From CAZCWX01 sp964502465 (GTDB lineage: Bacteria; Desulfobacterota; Binatia; Bin18): a stretch of DNA of 19,803 nucleotides. The translations under genes and the position numbers were made by a program. Each line of letters starts with the position of its first letter. The stretch's first letter is position 1. The notes below the pieces were generated by a model, which did not search any database, was not told the origin of the DNA, and was given only the letters and a program-made list of their open reading frames with translations. The stretch is from NCBI GenBank assembly GCA_964502465.1, contig CAZCWX010000453.1, positions 1 to 19,803 on the forward strand, written 5' to 3'. Below are positions 1 through 8,167 of the stretch, piece by piece.

Positions 1-768
1 ACACTCACCCTCCAAGCCGTGAAGGAAGAACGGACCGGAGTGATCGATCTGCTCAGGGGAGCTGCACATTTCTTCAGCCGCGGGTCTCGCAGCCTGGAGG
101 TGGAGACTCCTTTTACCACTGCAGGTATCAGAGGCACCGAGTTTTTCATCAACGTTGAGCCGGATAAAACGCTCCTGACGATATTTGCCGGGACGGTGGT
201 GGCAGAGAACCCGGCCGGAAGCCTTACGCTCACTGGTGGTCAATCGGCTGTTGCCGAAGCGGGAAGAGCGCCTGTGCTGCGTGTGGTCGCGCGTCCCCGT
301 GATGCGGTGCATTGGGCTTTGTACTATCCACCCGTCCTCTATTTTCGTTCCGATGAATTTCCGTCCGGGCCAGACTGGCAAGGGATGGTGCGACAATCTC
401 TCGAGTTTTCCCTGAGAGGGGACCTCCAACAGGCATTCGAGCGTATTGCCGCCGTTTCCGGGACTGTCCGCGACCCGCGTTTTTTTGCCTATCGCGCCTC
501 ACTGCTGCTTGCCGTGGGCCGCGTGGACGAGGCTAATGCCGATATCGAGCGGGTACTGCATCTGAACCCGAACGATAGCAACGCTCTCGCGCTGCAAACG
601 ATCATCGCTGTGGTACAGAACGAACAAGAGAGAGCGCTCGATCTTGCCCAGCAGGCCGTTAGGGCGGCTCCGAACTCTGCCAGCGCGTTGATTGCTTTGT
701 CCATGCCGGGGTATGGCTCAATATCGTTTACCCCCTGTTGGTGGTTTCGACGAATTATACGGTGCTGA
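1..768 (+). pseudogene. FecR-domain/TPR protein, 5' cut by window, 3' end disrupted
   Basis: The frame is open from base 1, so the real start lies outside the window; the in-frame GTG at 19 is probably internal. The first ~95 visible residues look like a FecR-type beta-rich domain (for example TAGIRGTEFFINV, then a short repeat ending in GGQSAVAE). From about residue 125 to 230 there are TPR-like helices (RASLLLAVGRVDEANADIE, then NPNDSNALALQ). In known families such proteins sit in the periplasm or envelope as scaffolds and are often encoded beside CHASE2 cyclases. The TPR pattern stops abruptly at about base 700 (ALIALS). The last ~22 residues to the stop at 766-768 are unlike TPR and are an out-of-frame reading of the following cyclase gene. 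I infer a deletion or assembly join that removed the 3' half. Family call is fairly sure; functional status is doubtful. Confidence 0.7.
690..706. other. junction between FecR/TPR and CHASE2-cyclase reading frames
   Basis: Up to about 700 the first forward frame encodes TPR sequence. From about 705 a different forward frame encodes GVWLNIVYPLLVV followed by STNYTVLTVYDY, which reads like the last membrane helix of a CHASE2 cyclase and its linker. The two genes are thus joined within about 15 bp with loss of frame. This is seen directly; a deletion or a mis-assembly is the inferred cause. Confidence 0.6.
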
Positions 769-1685
769 CCGTGTACGATTATGTCACTGAGGAGCGGGAA
801 CGCAAAAAAATCAAGGAGGCGTTCACGCATTACGTGGCCCCGGTGGTGATCGAAGCAATGCTCAAAGATCCGGGGCGATTAAAATTGGGGGGTGAGGAGA
901 AAGTCCTGACAGTCCTGTTCAGCGATTTGCAAGGGTTTACGTCTGCTTCAGAGCGGTATGCCCCCCATCAGATGATCGAGTTGCTAAGCGAGTATTATGC
1001 ACGAATGACCGAACAGATCTTCGCGTATCAAGGGATGCTCAAGGAGTACGTGGGCGACGAGTTGATGGCCATTTTTGGCGCTCCTATGGAACAGCCTGAC
1101 CATGCGGAAAGGGCCTGTGCTGCAGCCCTCGCTATGCGGGAGCATCGTGAAGCACTAAGTGAAGCGTGGGCGAAAGTTGGCCACCCGCCTTTGATCGCCC
1201 GCACCGGGATTAACTCGGGCCTCATGCTGGTGGGAAATTTGGGCTCCAAATATCGCTTTGCCTATGGCGTCCTGGGAGACCACGTGAACCTGGGCTCCCG
1301 CCTGGAGGGGCTCAATAAGGCGTACGGAACAAAAATTCTCATCGGAGAGAACACCGCCCAGATGGTTGAGCAGTCCTTTTTGCTGCGCGAGATCGACATG
1401 GTACAGGTGATAGGGAGGAAACAGGCTGTCCGTATCTATGAACTACTGGCCAGAGCCGGGACGTTACTCCCTGCGGAACAAGAACAGGCGTTCAGTTGCT
1501 ATACTGCTGGTCTGGCCGCCTATCGTGATCGACGCTGGAATGAAGCGCTGGAGCTTTTCCAAGCATCCCTGGTGTTATGGCCAGGAGACGGCCCTTCCCA
1601 GATCATGGCGAGCCGCTGCCAGATGTACCAGAAAGCGCCCCCGCCGGAAGAATGGGACGGCATTTTTGAAGCGACGCACAAGTAG
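738..1685 (+). CDS. class III adenylate cyclase, truncated CHASE2 type
   Basis: Catalyses ATP to cAMP if expressed. The class III catalytic domain spans about residues 50-240 of the 315 listed. Visible active-site residues include the first metal Asp in LFSDLQGFT, the second in YVGDELMAIFGAP, the adenine-specifying Lys (EKVLTVLF) and Asp (YGVLGDHVN), and the transition-state Asn/Arg pair in GDHVNLGSRLEG. A TPR-like helical tail follows (residues ~245-300). The only start in this frame near the 5' end is a TTG at 738 with no clear ribosome site. The same frame continues upstream to about 705 as one hydrophobic helix. Relatives carry a large N-terminal CHASE2 sensor and several membrane helices; these are missing here. 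What remains is a catalytic module that is probably unregulated or silent. Catalytic call is firm; start and expression are not. Confidence 0.75.
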   Translation: MVVSTNYTVLTVYDYVTEERERKKIKEAFTHYVAPVVIEAMLKDPGRLKLGGEEKVLTVLFSDLQGFTSASERYAPHQMIELLSEYYARMTEQIFAYQGMLKEYVGDELMAIFGAPMEQPDHAERACAAALAMREHREALSEAWAKVGHPPLIARTGINSGLMLVGNLGSKYRFAYGVLGDHVNLGSRLEGLNKAYGTKILIGENTAQMVEQSFLLREIDMVQVIGRKQAVRIYELLARAGTLLPAEQEQAFSCYTAGLAAYRDRRWNEALELFQASLVLWPGDGPSQIMASRCQMYQKAPPPEEWDGIFEATHK

Positions 1686-1720
1686 GCGATCGTGAGTCGA
1701 GTGACCGAGTGACAAAGCCA

Positions 1721-2608
1721 TCAGTGTCGTTTCTTCAGCACCTCTTCCTGAGCTAACGTTTCGATCACTTCACGCATCGTCCACCCGTGTTCTCCGCGTT
1801 CAGGAAAACGCTCAGCCAGTTTGAGCTGACCAACCGCAGCCAGCGTCTGTTGGGTGCCCCGAGCCATGACTGACGAAAAACCAAAATGCTCCAGCGTCTC
1901 GGCTAACTCTTGCATCTCCTCCGCCCGTCGGGCCGCATGCATGGGATACGTCGGCACCAGCCATTCCAGTGCTTGCATCACGCCCGGCAACAAGGTGGTA
2001 TAACGGTGCAACAACTCGTCGAGAAACCCGAACTCTTGCGCTGCAACAGTCAGTTCATACAGGAGAGCAACCAAGCCTTTGTTTAGCCCGGAGAACGCCA
2101 TCTTAAACGCAGATGCCTGACCGATGCGGTCGCCGAGAATATGAGTGCGAAGTGATTTCCCTAAGCCCTCTTCGAACATGCTGGCGTGAGGACCACTCAC
2201 ATAAAACGTGCACCGTCCGCGCACCTCACGGGCTGGACCAATAATACAGGCATCAAGGTATGGTGCAGCAGATGGCGCGATGATTTCACCGACCTCATGT
2301 ACGGTCATTGGTGATATGGCATTGGCATCGACGAACAACGGCTTATGACCAGTGCTCTGGACTGCCGCCGCAAAGCCTGCAGCTACGGTCTTCGCTGCGG
2401 TTGGCGGAATAATCGAAAGCACAACATCGGCTCGTTCGACTACCGCCTCCAACGAGTCAAGCACTGTCGTCGCTGTACTCTCAGTTAATCGCCGCGTACG
2501 CTCACTCCGCCCAGTCAGAGTCGTGACGACAGAAAAACCATCTTCCAACAGGACATGGGCCACACTATGGCCCATGTCACCAGGATAGAGAATACCGATT
2601 GTTTGCAT
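1721..2608 (-). CDS. NAD(P)-binding beta-hydroxyacid dehydrogenase-like protein (DUF1932 C-terminus)
   Basis: A 295-residue cytosolic dehydrogenase of the 6-phosphogluconate/3-hydroxyisobutyrate type. The N-terminal Rossmann fold begins at residue 2 (IGILYPGDMGHSVA); the usual GxGxMG loop appears as a variant, YPGDMG. Strand-loop SIIPP at about 65-69 is the family's second nucleotide-side motif, and VDANAISP at about 93-100 matches the substrate-loop region. The helical C-terminal half carries the catalytic-lysine helix in SAFKMAFSGLNKGL (about 165-178) and resembles the DUF1932 extension. Substrate is unknown. Transcribed alone on the minus strand, converging with the cyclase 35 bp away. Fold is confident; the exact reaction is not. 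Confidence 0.8.
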   Translation of the reverse strand: MQTIGILYPGDMGHSVAHVLLEDGFSVVTTLTGRSERTRRLTESTATTVLDSLEAVVERADVVLSIIPPTAAKTVAAGFAAAVQSTGHKPLFVDANAISPMTVHEVGEIIAPSAAPYLDACIIGPAREVRGRCTFYVSGPHASMFEEGLGKSLRTHILGDRIGQASAFKMAFSGLNKGLVALLYELTVAAQEFGFLDELLHRYTTLLPGVMQALEWLVPTYPMHAARRAEEMQELAETLEHFGFSSVMARGTQQTLAAVGQLKLAERFPERGEHGWTMREVIETLAQEEVLKKRH

Positions 2609-2644
2609 GCCGCTCCTCTATCAGCGAAAAGAGCGTGGAGCAAT

Positions 2645-2686
2645 GAGGATTGTTGAACACTGAGGGCTGACTCCTGATGGCTTCTT
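2645..2686. repeat. degenerate 7-bp-periodic intergenic repeat
   Basis: Six consecutive heptamers share a G-rich, CT-ended style in the gap between two divergent genes, for example ACTGAGG followed by GCTGACT. The same 7-bp phase occurs in other gaps of this window. Degenerate, so it could partly be chance here alone. Confidence 0.4.
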
Positions 2687-2704
2687 CAGATATGATGTCG
2701 AACC

Positions 2705-3370
2705 ATGACAACGCACTCTGAAGAAAACCATATGCCGAGCAATCGGCTTCGCCGTCTTCTGATAAGCGGTGGGATTGTCCTGCTCGTCCTCATTGGCAGC
2801 GGCTATGCATGGACCCGCACTCCATCGTATTCACTCTACCGCATCAAACAGGCACTAGAGGCGCATGATTACACCGCCTTCTCACAATACGTAGATGTAA
2901 ACAGTGTCCTTGATCATGCTCTCAGTGAATTTGCTGACGACCTGGAGAAAAAAGCCACCAAGTCGCTTCCACCAGGCCCTCTCGCCAAGGCGCTCGGCAA
3001 AGGGTTGCTGAAGCGCTTCGCTCGCGAAGCTGGTGAGATCGCCAAGGCTGGACTGGAAATCGCAGTGGAACAGGCAATTAAAGATCCTGACCGTCAACTG
3101 CCGGAGATCCCCACCTTTGCCATCGTCGGGGCTTTGTGGCAAGGACGCACAGAGGGTGACCTGGTCAGTTTTCCCGTCAAGGTGAAAAAAAGAGGACAGA
3201 TTGAGGTGAAGATGCAGCGCTCGTCCGAAGGGGTATGGCGAGTGGTTGAAGTCGAGAACCTGCCGGTTCTCGTTTCCGCTTTGCAACCACGCCAACCTGG
3301 AGAGCAGCAACCACAGCAGGAGAACGATCCTCCTGTTCCAGTTGACAAATTGCGAACAGCAACAACATAA
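2705..3370 (+). CDS. DUF2939-like membrane-anchored protein
   Basis: A 221-residue protein with one hydrophobic helix near the N-terminus (about residues 19-36, LLISGGIVLLVLIGSGYAW), then a soluble part beginning TPSYSLYRIKQALEAHDY. That stretch followed by YVDVNSV is typical of the DUF2939 family, whose function is unknown. The likely topology is a short cytoplasmic tail, an uncleaved or lipid-less anchor, and an outside domain. The tail from about 190 is Pro/Gln rich and low complexity. The start at 2705 has no strong ribosome site; the Met at residue 10 is an equally possible start and keeps the anchor. It lies 36 bp before the flavin oxidoreductase gene, so it may share its transcript. 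Function not known. Confidence 0.7.
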   Translation: MTTHSEENHMPSNRLRRLLISGGIVLLVLIGSGYAWTRTPSYSLYRIKQALEAHDYTAFSQYVDVNSVLDHALSEFADDLEKKATKSLPPGPLAKALGKGLLKRFAREAGEIAKAGLEIAVEQAIKDPDRQLPEIPTFAIVGALWQGRTEGDLVSFPVKVKKRGQIEVKMQRSSEGVWRVVEVENLPVLVSALQPRQPGEQQPQQENDPPVPVDKLRTATT

Positions 3371-3406
3371 TTCTCCGCTCGTGACCGGTGCAAAAGAGGA
3401 GGGACA

Positions 3407-4429
3407 ATGAACCAGACCAACCCGAAACTCCGCTTTGGCCTCTGGTATGCATTTCGCAATCCGCCGCAGTGGAGGCGCCCCTATCAAGACATGTATGCGG
3501 AGATCCTTGAGCAGATCGTGTGGGCCGAAGGGATGGGCTATGATGACGTGTGGTTGACTGAGCATCACTTTGCCGACGATGGCCATGCACCGTCACCGCT
3601 CATCCAGGCCGGAGCAATTGCGGTCAAAACCAAAAAGATGCGCATTGGCACCGGTGTGTTGTTGCTCCCCCTGTACCATCCAGTACGGGTGGCTGAGGAC
3701 TGCGCCACCATAGACATTCTCTCCGGTGGTCGTTTTGAACTTGGTGTGGGGGTTGGCTACCGCGTTGAAGAGTTTAGCGGGTTAGGCATTCCTCGCGAAC
3801 AGCGGGGTGGACGCACGAACGAAGGACTAGAAATTATTCGCCGTCTGTGGGAAGGGGAGACTGTCACATACACAGGCAAGTATTTTCACATCGACAAGGC
3901 CCGCCTGACACCCGAACCGGTGCAAAAACCACGACCGCCAATCTGGGTCGGCGGATTTGCCAGTGCAGCAATCAAACGTGCGGCTCGTTTCGGGGATGGC
4001 TACATTGGTACAGGCGATATGAAAGCGCAGTACCACGCCTATCTGGCAGAGTTACGCGCGCTGGGGAAAGACACCGCTAATCCCCGACTCGCCGGTGGCC
4101 ACTTTTGGCTCATTGTTGCCAATGATCCGGAAAAGAGTTGGCGTGACATCGCGCCGCATGTGCTGTATCAAATTAACGTCTATGCTGAATGGCTGGAAAA
4201 AGCCGGTCAACAGCTTTTCCCGCATATGCCTGATGAAGCTGCACTCAAGGCCAGTGGCATCCTCAACATTGTGACACCTGAGACTGCCGTGCAGATGATT
4301 AAAAACTACGTCGCAGAAGTCCCAATCCAGCGTTTCTACACCTGGACGCTTCCACCGGGCTACCCGGTGAAAAAGATGCATGAGCATTTAGAACTGTTCG
4401 CCACTCAGGTTATGCCGCACTTCCGCTAA
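3407..4429 (+). CDS. LLM-class (luciferase-like) flavin-dependent oxidoreductase
   Basis: A 340-residue TIM-barrel enzyme of the bacterial luciferase-like family, using FMN or F420. Clear family signatures are the start strand LRFGLWYAF, WAEGMGYDDVWLTEHHF (about 44-60), RIGTGVLLLPLYHPVRVAED (about 80-100), LSGGRFELGVGVGY (about 108-121), and PRPPIWVGGFASAAIKRAARFGDG (about 178-202). The start at 3407 has a good ribosome site (GAGGAGGG about 5 bases ahead). Such enzymes oxidise or monooxygenate a wide range of small molecules; the substrate cannot be read from sequence. The following VOC gene, 19 bp downstream, suggests a shared catabolic transcript. Confidence 0.88.
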   Translation: MNQTNPKLRFGLWYAFRNPPQWRRPYQDMYAEILEQIVWAEGMGYDDVWLTEHHFADDGHAPSPLIQAGAIAVKTKKMRIGTGVLLLPLYHPVRVAEDCATIDILSGGRFELGVGVGYRVEEFSGLGIPREQRGGRTNEGLEIIRRLWEGETVTYTGKYFHIDKARLTPEPVQKPRPPIWVGGFASAAIKRAARFGDGYIGTGDMKAQYHAYLAELRALGKDTANPRLAGGHFWLIVANDPEKSWRDIAPHVLYQINVYAEWLEKAGQQLFPHMPDEAALKASGILNIVTPETAVQMIKNYVAEVPIQRFYTWTLPPGYPVKKMHEHLELFATQVMPHFR

Positions 4430-4448
4430 GTCAAGAAGAGGATAGGGC

Positions 4449-4865
4449 ATGGTTGACGTTGGTCTCACTCATGTAGCGTTGCCCGCTACCAACATCGACA
4501 CCAGCATCGCGTTCTACGCCAAATATGCCCAGATGCAGGTGGTCCACCGTCGCACCGACCAAGAAACCCACGCAGAAGTGGTGTGGCTCAGCGATCACAC
4601 AAGACCTTTTGTCATCGTATTGATTGAAGTGCCCAGCGTTGCTCACCCACTTTTACCTTTCGCTCATCTTGGTGTGGGGTGCGCCACGCGGGACGAGGTC
4701 GATCGTCTCTGTGCAGAGGCACAAAGCGAGGGATGCTTACGCTTTGGCCCGCTTGATTCTGGGTATCCGGTAGGCTATTGGGCGCTGCTCGCCGATCCTG
4801 ACGGCCACACTCTTGAGCTTTCCTTCGGCCAAGAGGTTGCGCTTACCGTCGCGCATTCCTCGTAA
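4449..4865 (+). CDS. VOC-family (glyoxalase/dioxygenase-like) protein
   Basis: A 138-residue single vicinal-oxygen-chelate unit with two beta-alpha-beta-beta-beta modules. The first module starts VGLTHVALPATNIDTSIAFYAKY with a possible metal His at residue 8. The end of the second module is LADPDGHTLELSF, whose Glu is the usual last metal ligand. It may be a lyase, isomerase, dioxygenase or a binding protein. A purine-rich ribosome site lies ahead of the ATG, and the gene is probably co-transcribed with the LLM oxidoreductase. It converges with the kinase gene with a 17-bp gap. Confidence 0.8.
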   Translation: MVDVGLTHVALPATNIDTSIAFYAKYAQMQVVHRRTDQETHAEVVWLSDHTRPFVIVLIEVPSVAHPLLPFAHLGVGCATRDEVDRLCAEAQSEGCLRFGPLDSGYPVGYWALLADPDGHTLELSFGQEVALTVAHSS

Positions 4866-4881
4866 ACTTGTAAGAAAGTTT
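4864..4881. terminator. weak hairpin between convergent genes
   Basis: AAACTT and AAGTTT form a 6-bp stem around a 6-base loop, starting inside the VOC stop codon and ending next to the kinase stop codon. It is AT-rich and lacks a long T tract, so it is only a possible bidirectional terminator. Confidence 0.25.
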
Positions 4882-4882
4882 C

Positions 4883-6742
4883 CTACCGCACACAACGGAA
4901 CCCAATGTCTCCCCGGTGGCTGCCTGGCGCATCGCCATAACGGTTTGATGCACGCACATCTCGCGTAGAATACTGCCACGAGCCACCGCGCAGTGAACGG
5001 TGGAGATCTGTAGTCTCGTACCAGTCGGCTGTCCACTCAAACACGTTCCCGCTCATGTCCAGCACTCCATAAGGTGATGCCCCTGCCGGGAACGCCTCAA
5101 CGGGCGAAGTTTCAGGAAAACCATCTTCGCTTCTATCCGTGTTCGCTTTGTTCGCCGCCCACTCATTCCCCCACGGATAGATGCGACCGTCGGCTCCTCG
5201 TGCGGCCTTCTCCCATTCCGCGTCCGTCGGTAGCCGTTTCCCTGCCCAGGTGCAATACGTCTGTGCCTGTTCCCAGTTGACGCAGTTGATCGGATGATGA
5301 TCCCGTCCTTCCTTTCCCCAGTTACAACTGAGAGACGTGGTGAAACTGTCTCGCGAACACTGCCCAGCCTGCACACATTGTCGATACGCCGCTACTGTGA
5401 CCTCGTGACGGTCGATGTGAAAGGTATCAACAGGCACGAGCTGTCCTGGTTTTTCATCATCGAAGCACGCGTCATCGATCTTTTCATTGCATCCCATCCA
5501 GAACTCTCCAACAGGAATCTCAATCATTTCCTCGGTAGCAAGATTGGCCCGAAAGTTGGCCGCGGGTGCAACAATCGTTGCTTCTTGCTGTACTGCTGGG
5601 ACAGCTTGCCACCATTGGTTTACCCCTGTCCGCAGCGATGCGGAGAAACTGAAGGCGAGCACGGAGAGAAGGCTAACTGTCACTGTCGCGACTAACCCTT
5701 TCCGCGGCAACAGGCGAGAGGTGCGGGTTTTATTGTTCTTCTCAAGGTCTCTTTCCTGCTCTTCTTGATGATGAGCCAATGACCGAGAGGGGAGGGGTTG
5801 ATTCTTTGTGACCAGCGGGGGAGGTGCAGGATCTTCTCCTATCACGATAGTATCGCCTACGTCTTCGTCAGTCAGGGCAGCTTCCAACGCGCGGCGCACA
5901 CTCAAGGCATCTATAGGGCGGTCTTGCGGGGTTTTGGCGAGGAGCCGCTGCACCAGGGTGCGAATGCCTTCTGGTACTGCTCCAGGGAGAGCAGGTGGCG
6001 GCTGCTGTAAATGTTGGTATATCAGTGACTGTAACCCTTGCTCCGCGGTAAAGGGCACTTTTCCTGTGAGCATCTCGTAGATAATGATGCCGAGCGCATA
6101 CAGATCTGCACGATGATCAACATCTTTTCCGAGCCATTGTTCGGGTGCCATATACAGTGGGGTTCCGTGCAATTCTCCAGGGCGAGTCAGACCGGCGGTC
6201 TGGTCCCCCAGCATTTTGGCGATGCCGAAGTCGCCAATTTTCGCCCACTCTTGCCCATGCTGCTGTTCAACAAAGATGTTGGCTGGCTTGAGATCACGAT
6301 GGACGACAGATTCAGGGAGACCGTGCGCTTCGGCTAAGCCTTCGCAGATATGACAGGCGAGTCGGACAACATGCTCGGTCGAGAGGATGCGGTGCTGGCG
6401 GAGCAAAGCTTGCAACGTTTGGCCCTGAACCAGCTCCATAGTGTAATACAGTTGTCCTTTTTCATCCTTTCCTGAATCATACACCGTCACTGTGTGACGG
6501 CCATGAAGCTGCATCGCCACGCGAATCTCGCGCAAAAACCGCTGCGAGAACTCTGGGTCAGAAAAAGCTTCCAGCCGCATCGTCTTGAGCGCGACCTGAC
6601 GTTGCGGACGCCCCTCAACATCGAGTTGCTCCACCCGATACACGACCCCCATCGCCCCGCGGCCAAGCTCGGACACGAGACGATATTTGCGATCAATAAT
6701 TCTCCCTGGAGATTCCTCAACCTCTCTTTGTACTCCGATCAT
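4883..6742 (-). CDS. Ser/Thr protein kinase fused to an FGE/sulfatase-modifying-like domain
   Basis: A 619-residue membrane kinase. Residues ~20-290 form a complete Hanks-type kinase: glycine loop GRGAMG (27-32), lysine VALK (K53), HRDLKPAN (148-155), DFG (171-173), and APE (199-201). A charged linker follows, then one membrane helix at ~349-369. Residues ~405-619 resemble the formylglycine-generating-enzyme fold: IPVGEFWMGC, HEVTVAAYRQC, RLPTDAEWEKAARG, YPWGNEW, DMSGNVFEWTADWY, RGGSW, ending GFRCV. The paired active-site cysteines of true FGE, which lie between RGGSW and GFR, are absent, so this is likely an external sensing or binding domain. The kinase would face the cytosol. Start at 6742 has an AAGGA-type site 6-7 bases away. 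It is monocistronic. Confidence 0.9.
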   Translation of the reverse strand: MIGVQREVEESPGRIIDRKYRLVSELGRGAMGVVYRVEQLDVEGRPQRQVALKTMRLEAFSDPEFSQRFLREIRVAMQLHGRHTVTVYDSGKDEKGQLYYTMELVQGQTLQALLRQHRILSTEHVVRLACHICEGLAEAHGLPESVVHRDLKPANIFVEQQHGQEWAKIGDFGIAKMLGDQTAGLTRPGELHGTPLYMAPEQWLGKDVDHRADLYALGIIIYEMLTGKVPFTAEQGLQSLIYQHLQQPPPALPGAVPEGIRTLVQRLLAKTPQDRPIDALSVRRALEAALTDEDVGDTIVIGEDPAPPPLVTKNQPLPSRSLAHHQEEQERDLEKNNKTRTSRLLPRKGLVATVTVSLLSVLAFSFSASLRTGVNQWWQAVPAVQQEATIVAPAANFRANLATEEMIEIPVGEFWMGCNEKIDDACFDDEKPGQLVPVDTFHIDRHEVTVAAYRQCVQAGQCSRDSFTTSLSCNWGKEGRDHHPINCVNWEQAQTYCTWAGKRLPTDAEWEKAARGADGRIYPWGNEWAANKANTDRSEDGFPETSPVEAFPAGASPYGVLDMSGNVFEWTADWYETTDLHRSLRGGSWQYSTRDVRASNRYGDAPGSHRGDIGFRCVR

Positions 6743-6852
6743 ACTTCATCCTTTTCTCGGTCGATTGTCCGAACAGGGCACCCTCACAAAGCTGCCCCAC
6801 AGTATGATCGGCTATATAAGCGGTTTCTTGAGTCTCTTCGCGGCTCTGCCCT

Positions 6853-8019
6853 TTATGACTGCGGCTCGTTTGCCAGAATCATCGTCGCAGCGGCGCTGAA
6901 AATGCCACCTGGACCATGACACAGGGCGACTTTCGCCTCTTTGACCTGGCGCTCGTTACCCTCACCACGAAGCTGTCGTACGGCTTCGATGATCGTGAAC
7001 ATACCGTACATCCCGGTATGAGTATATGACAGCCCGCCACCGTTGGTGTTCATCGGGAAGTCACCACCAGGCGCAGTCCGCTGCCCGGCCACGAACGGTC
7101 CCCCCTCTCCCTTTTTGCAGAACCCTAAATCCTCCAAAGCCATAATGGGGGTGAGGGTGAACGCATCATAGAGCATCGCCACGTCGATATCTTTGTGAGC
7201 CACGCCAGCCATAGCGAACGCCTGCGGGCCAGAGATCTGTGCACCAGTGGCGGCAGTAAAGTCCGGCATTTGGTTGATCCAGCAATGGCCAGACCCCTCT
7301 CCAGTGCCAAGGATATAAACCGGTTTCTTCTTGAGGTCCTTTGCTCGTTCGGCCGAGGTCAGCACATACGCACCGCCAGCATCAGTGACCAGGCAACAAT
7401 CGAGGACGTGGAATGGCCAGGAGATAAACGGTGACTTGAGTACATCTTCAATCGTGAGCGGTCCGCGCTGGTTCGCCTTCGGGTTCAGTCGTGCCCAGGC
7501 ACGTGTAGCCACAGCGACCTCAGCGAGCTGCTCGTGCGTAGTGCCATACTCGTGCATATGGCGGGTCGCCACAAAGCCATACGCGGTAAACGGGAAAGCG
7601 ATACCGTACGGCAATTCGAACTGCCATAACAAAGAATCTTTCGGGGCATCAAACGGCGGCATCCCGATTCGTGAACGTCCAGATTCACCATGAGTGACTA
7701 ATGCCACTTCGCACAGGCCGGCGTTGATCGCCGCCATCGCGTGTTGCGCATGCTGAATAAACGAGCAGCCACCAACAAGGGTCCCATCGATGAAGCGGGG
7801 ACGGAGCCCCATGTACTCAGCAGTCTCGACTGCCAGCATCCGGCCGGCGCTGAACACCCCATCAATGGCGTTTTTACTGAGCCCCGCATCTGCTACTGCA
7901 TTCCGGGCTGCTTCAGCATGCAGCTGCAGGGCCGATTTGTGAGGAAGGATGCCCATCTCTTCAGATTCAGCAACCCCAACAATAGCAAATTTGCCAGACA
8001 GTTCTTTTGGATTCGGCAT
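6853..8019 (-). CDS. thiolase-superfamily protein (acetyl-CoA acetyltransferase / SCP2-thiolase-like)
   Basis: A 388-residue thiolase-fold enzyme acting on acyl-CoA. The nucleophile position is a Cys at residue 85 in LVGGCSFIQH. Many relatives paired with DUF35 proteins carry a different residue here, so this copy may be catalytically competent. Other motifs are YDAFTLTP (NEAF-like), NTNGGGLSYTHTG with the catalytic His, and CHGPGG with the second Cys at 367. It lies downstream of, and on the same strand as, the DUF35 zinc-ribbon gene at 8168-8584. Such pairs are known to form complexes for beta-keto-acyl-CoA or aldol-type chemistry on steroid or fatty side chains. Actual substrate is unknown. 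The 148-bp gap between the two genes holds two REP-like hairpins. Confidence 0.85.
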   Translation of the reverse strand: MPNPKELSGKFAIVGVAESEEMGILPHKSALQLHAEAARNAVADAGLSKNAIDGVFSAGRMLAVETAEYMGLRPRFIDGTLVGGCSFIQHAQHAMAAINAGLCEVALVTHGESGRSRIGMPPFDAPKDSLLWQFELPYGIAFPFTAYGFVATRHMHEYGTTHEQLAEVAVATRAWARLNPKANQRGPLTIEDVLKSPFISWPFHVLDCCLVTDAGGAYVLTSAERAKDLKKKPVYILGTGEGSGHCWINQMPDFTAATGAQISGPQAFAMAGVAHKDIDVAMLYDAFTLTPIMALEDLGFCKKGEGGPFVAGQRTAPGGDFPMNTNGGGLSYTHTGMYGMFTIIEAVRQLRGEGNERQVKEAKVALCHGPGGIFSAAATMILANEPQS

Positions 8020-8041
8020 GAATGTTTCCTTTCGGTTATCC

Positions 8042-8068
8042 TTCGTGCTTCGACAGGCTCAGCACGAA
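8042..8068. repeat. REP-like palindrome, first copy
   Basis: TTCGTGCT (8042-8049) pairs with AGCACGAA (8061-8068) around an 11-base loop TCGACAGGCTC. The core CTTCGACAGGCTCAG is the kind of short palindromic repeat dispersed through many bacterial genomes. It sits between co-directional genes. Confidence 0.7.
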
Positions 8069-8114
8069 CGGTTAGCGATCCTGAGGATGGCTATTGAGGA
8101 CCACTCCTATCAGC

Positions 8115-8145
8115 CGGTCACCCTGAGTTCGTCGAAGGGTGACCG
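8115..8145. repeat. REP-like palindrome, second copy, inverted
   Basis: CGGTCACCCT (8115-8124) pairs perfectly with AGGGTGACCG (8136-8145) around an 11-base loop. Read on the other strand its loop side gives CTTCGACGAACTCAG, which matches the core of the first hairpin at most positions. The two therefore form an inverted doublet like a BIME/REP pair. A strong RNA hairpin here could dampen read-through from the DUF35 gene to the thiolase gene or protect the upstream message. Confidence 0.7.
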
Positions 8146-8167
8146 CGGACTTCTTCTGTCATAGGTC

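Noticed and set aside
6743..6852. Additional small gene or promoter between kinase and thiolase
   Set aside because: No ribosome site plus frame combination stands out, and the TATA-like bases at about 6812-6817 lack a matching upstream box.
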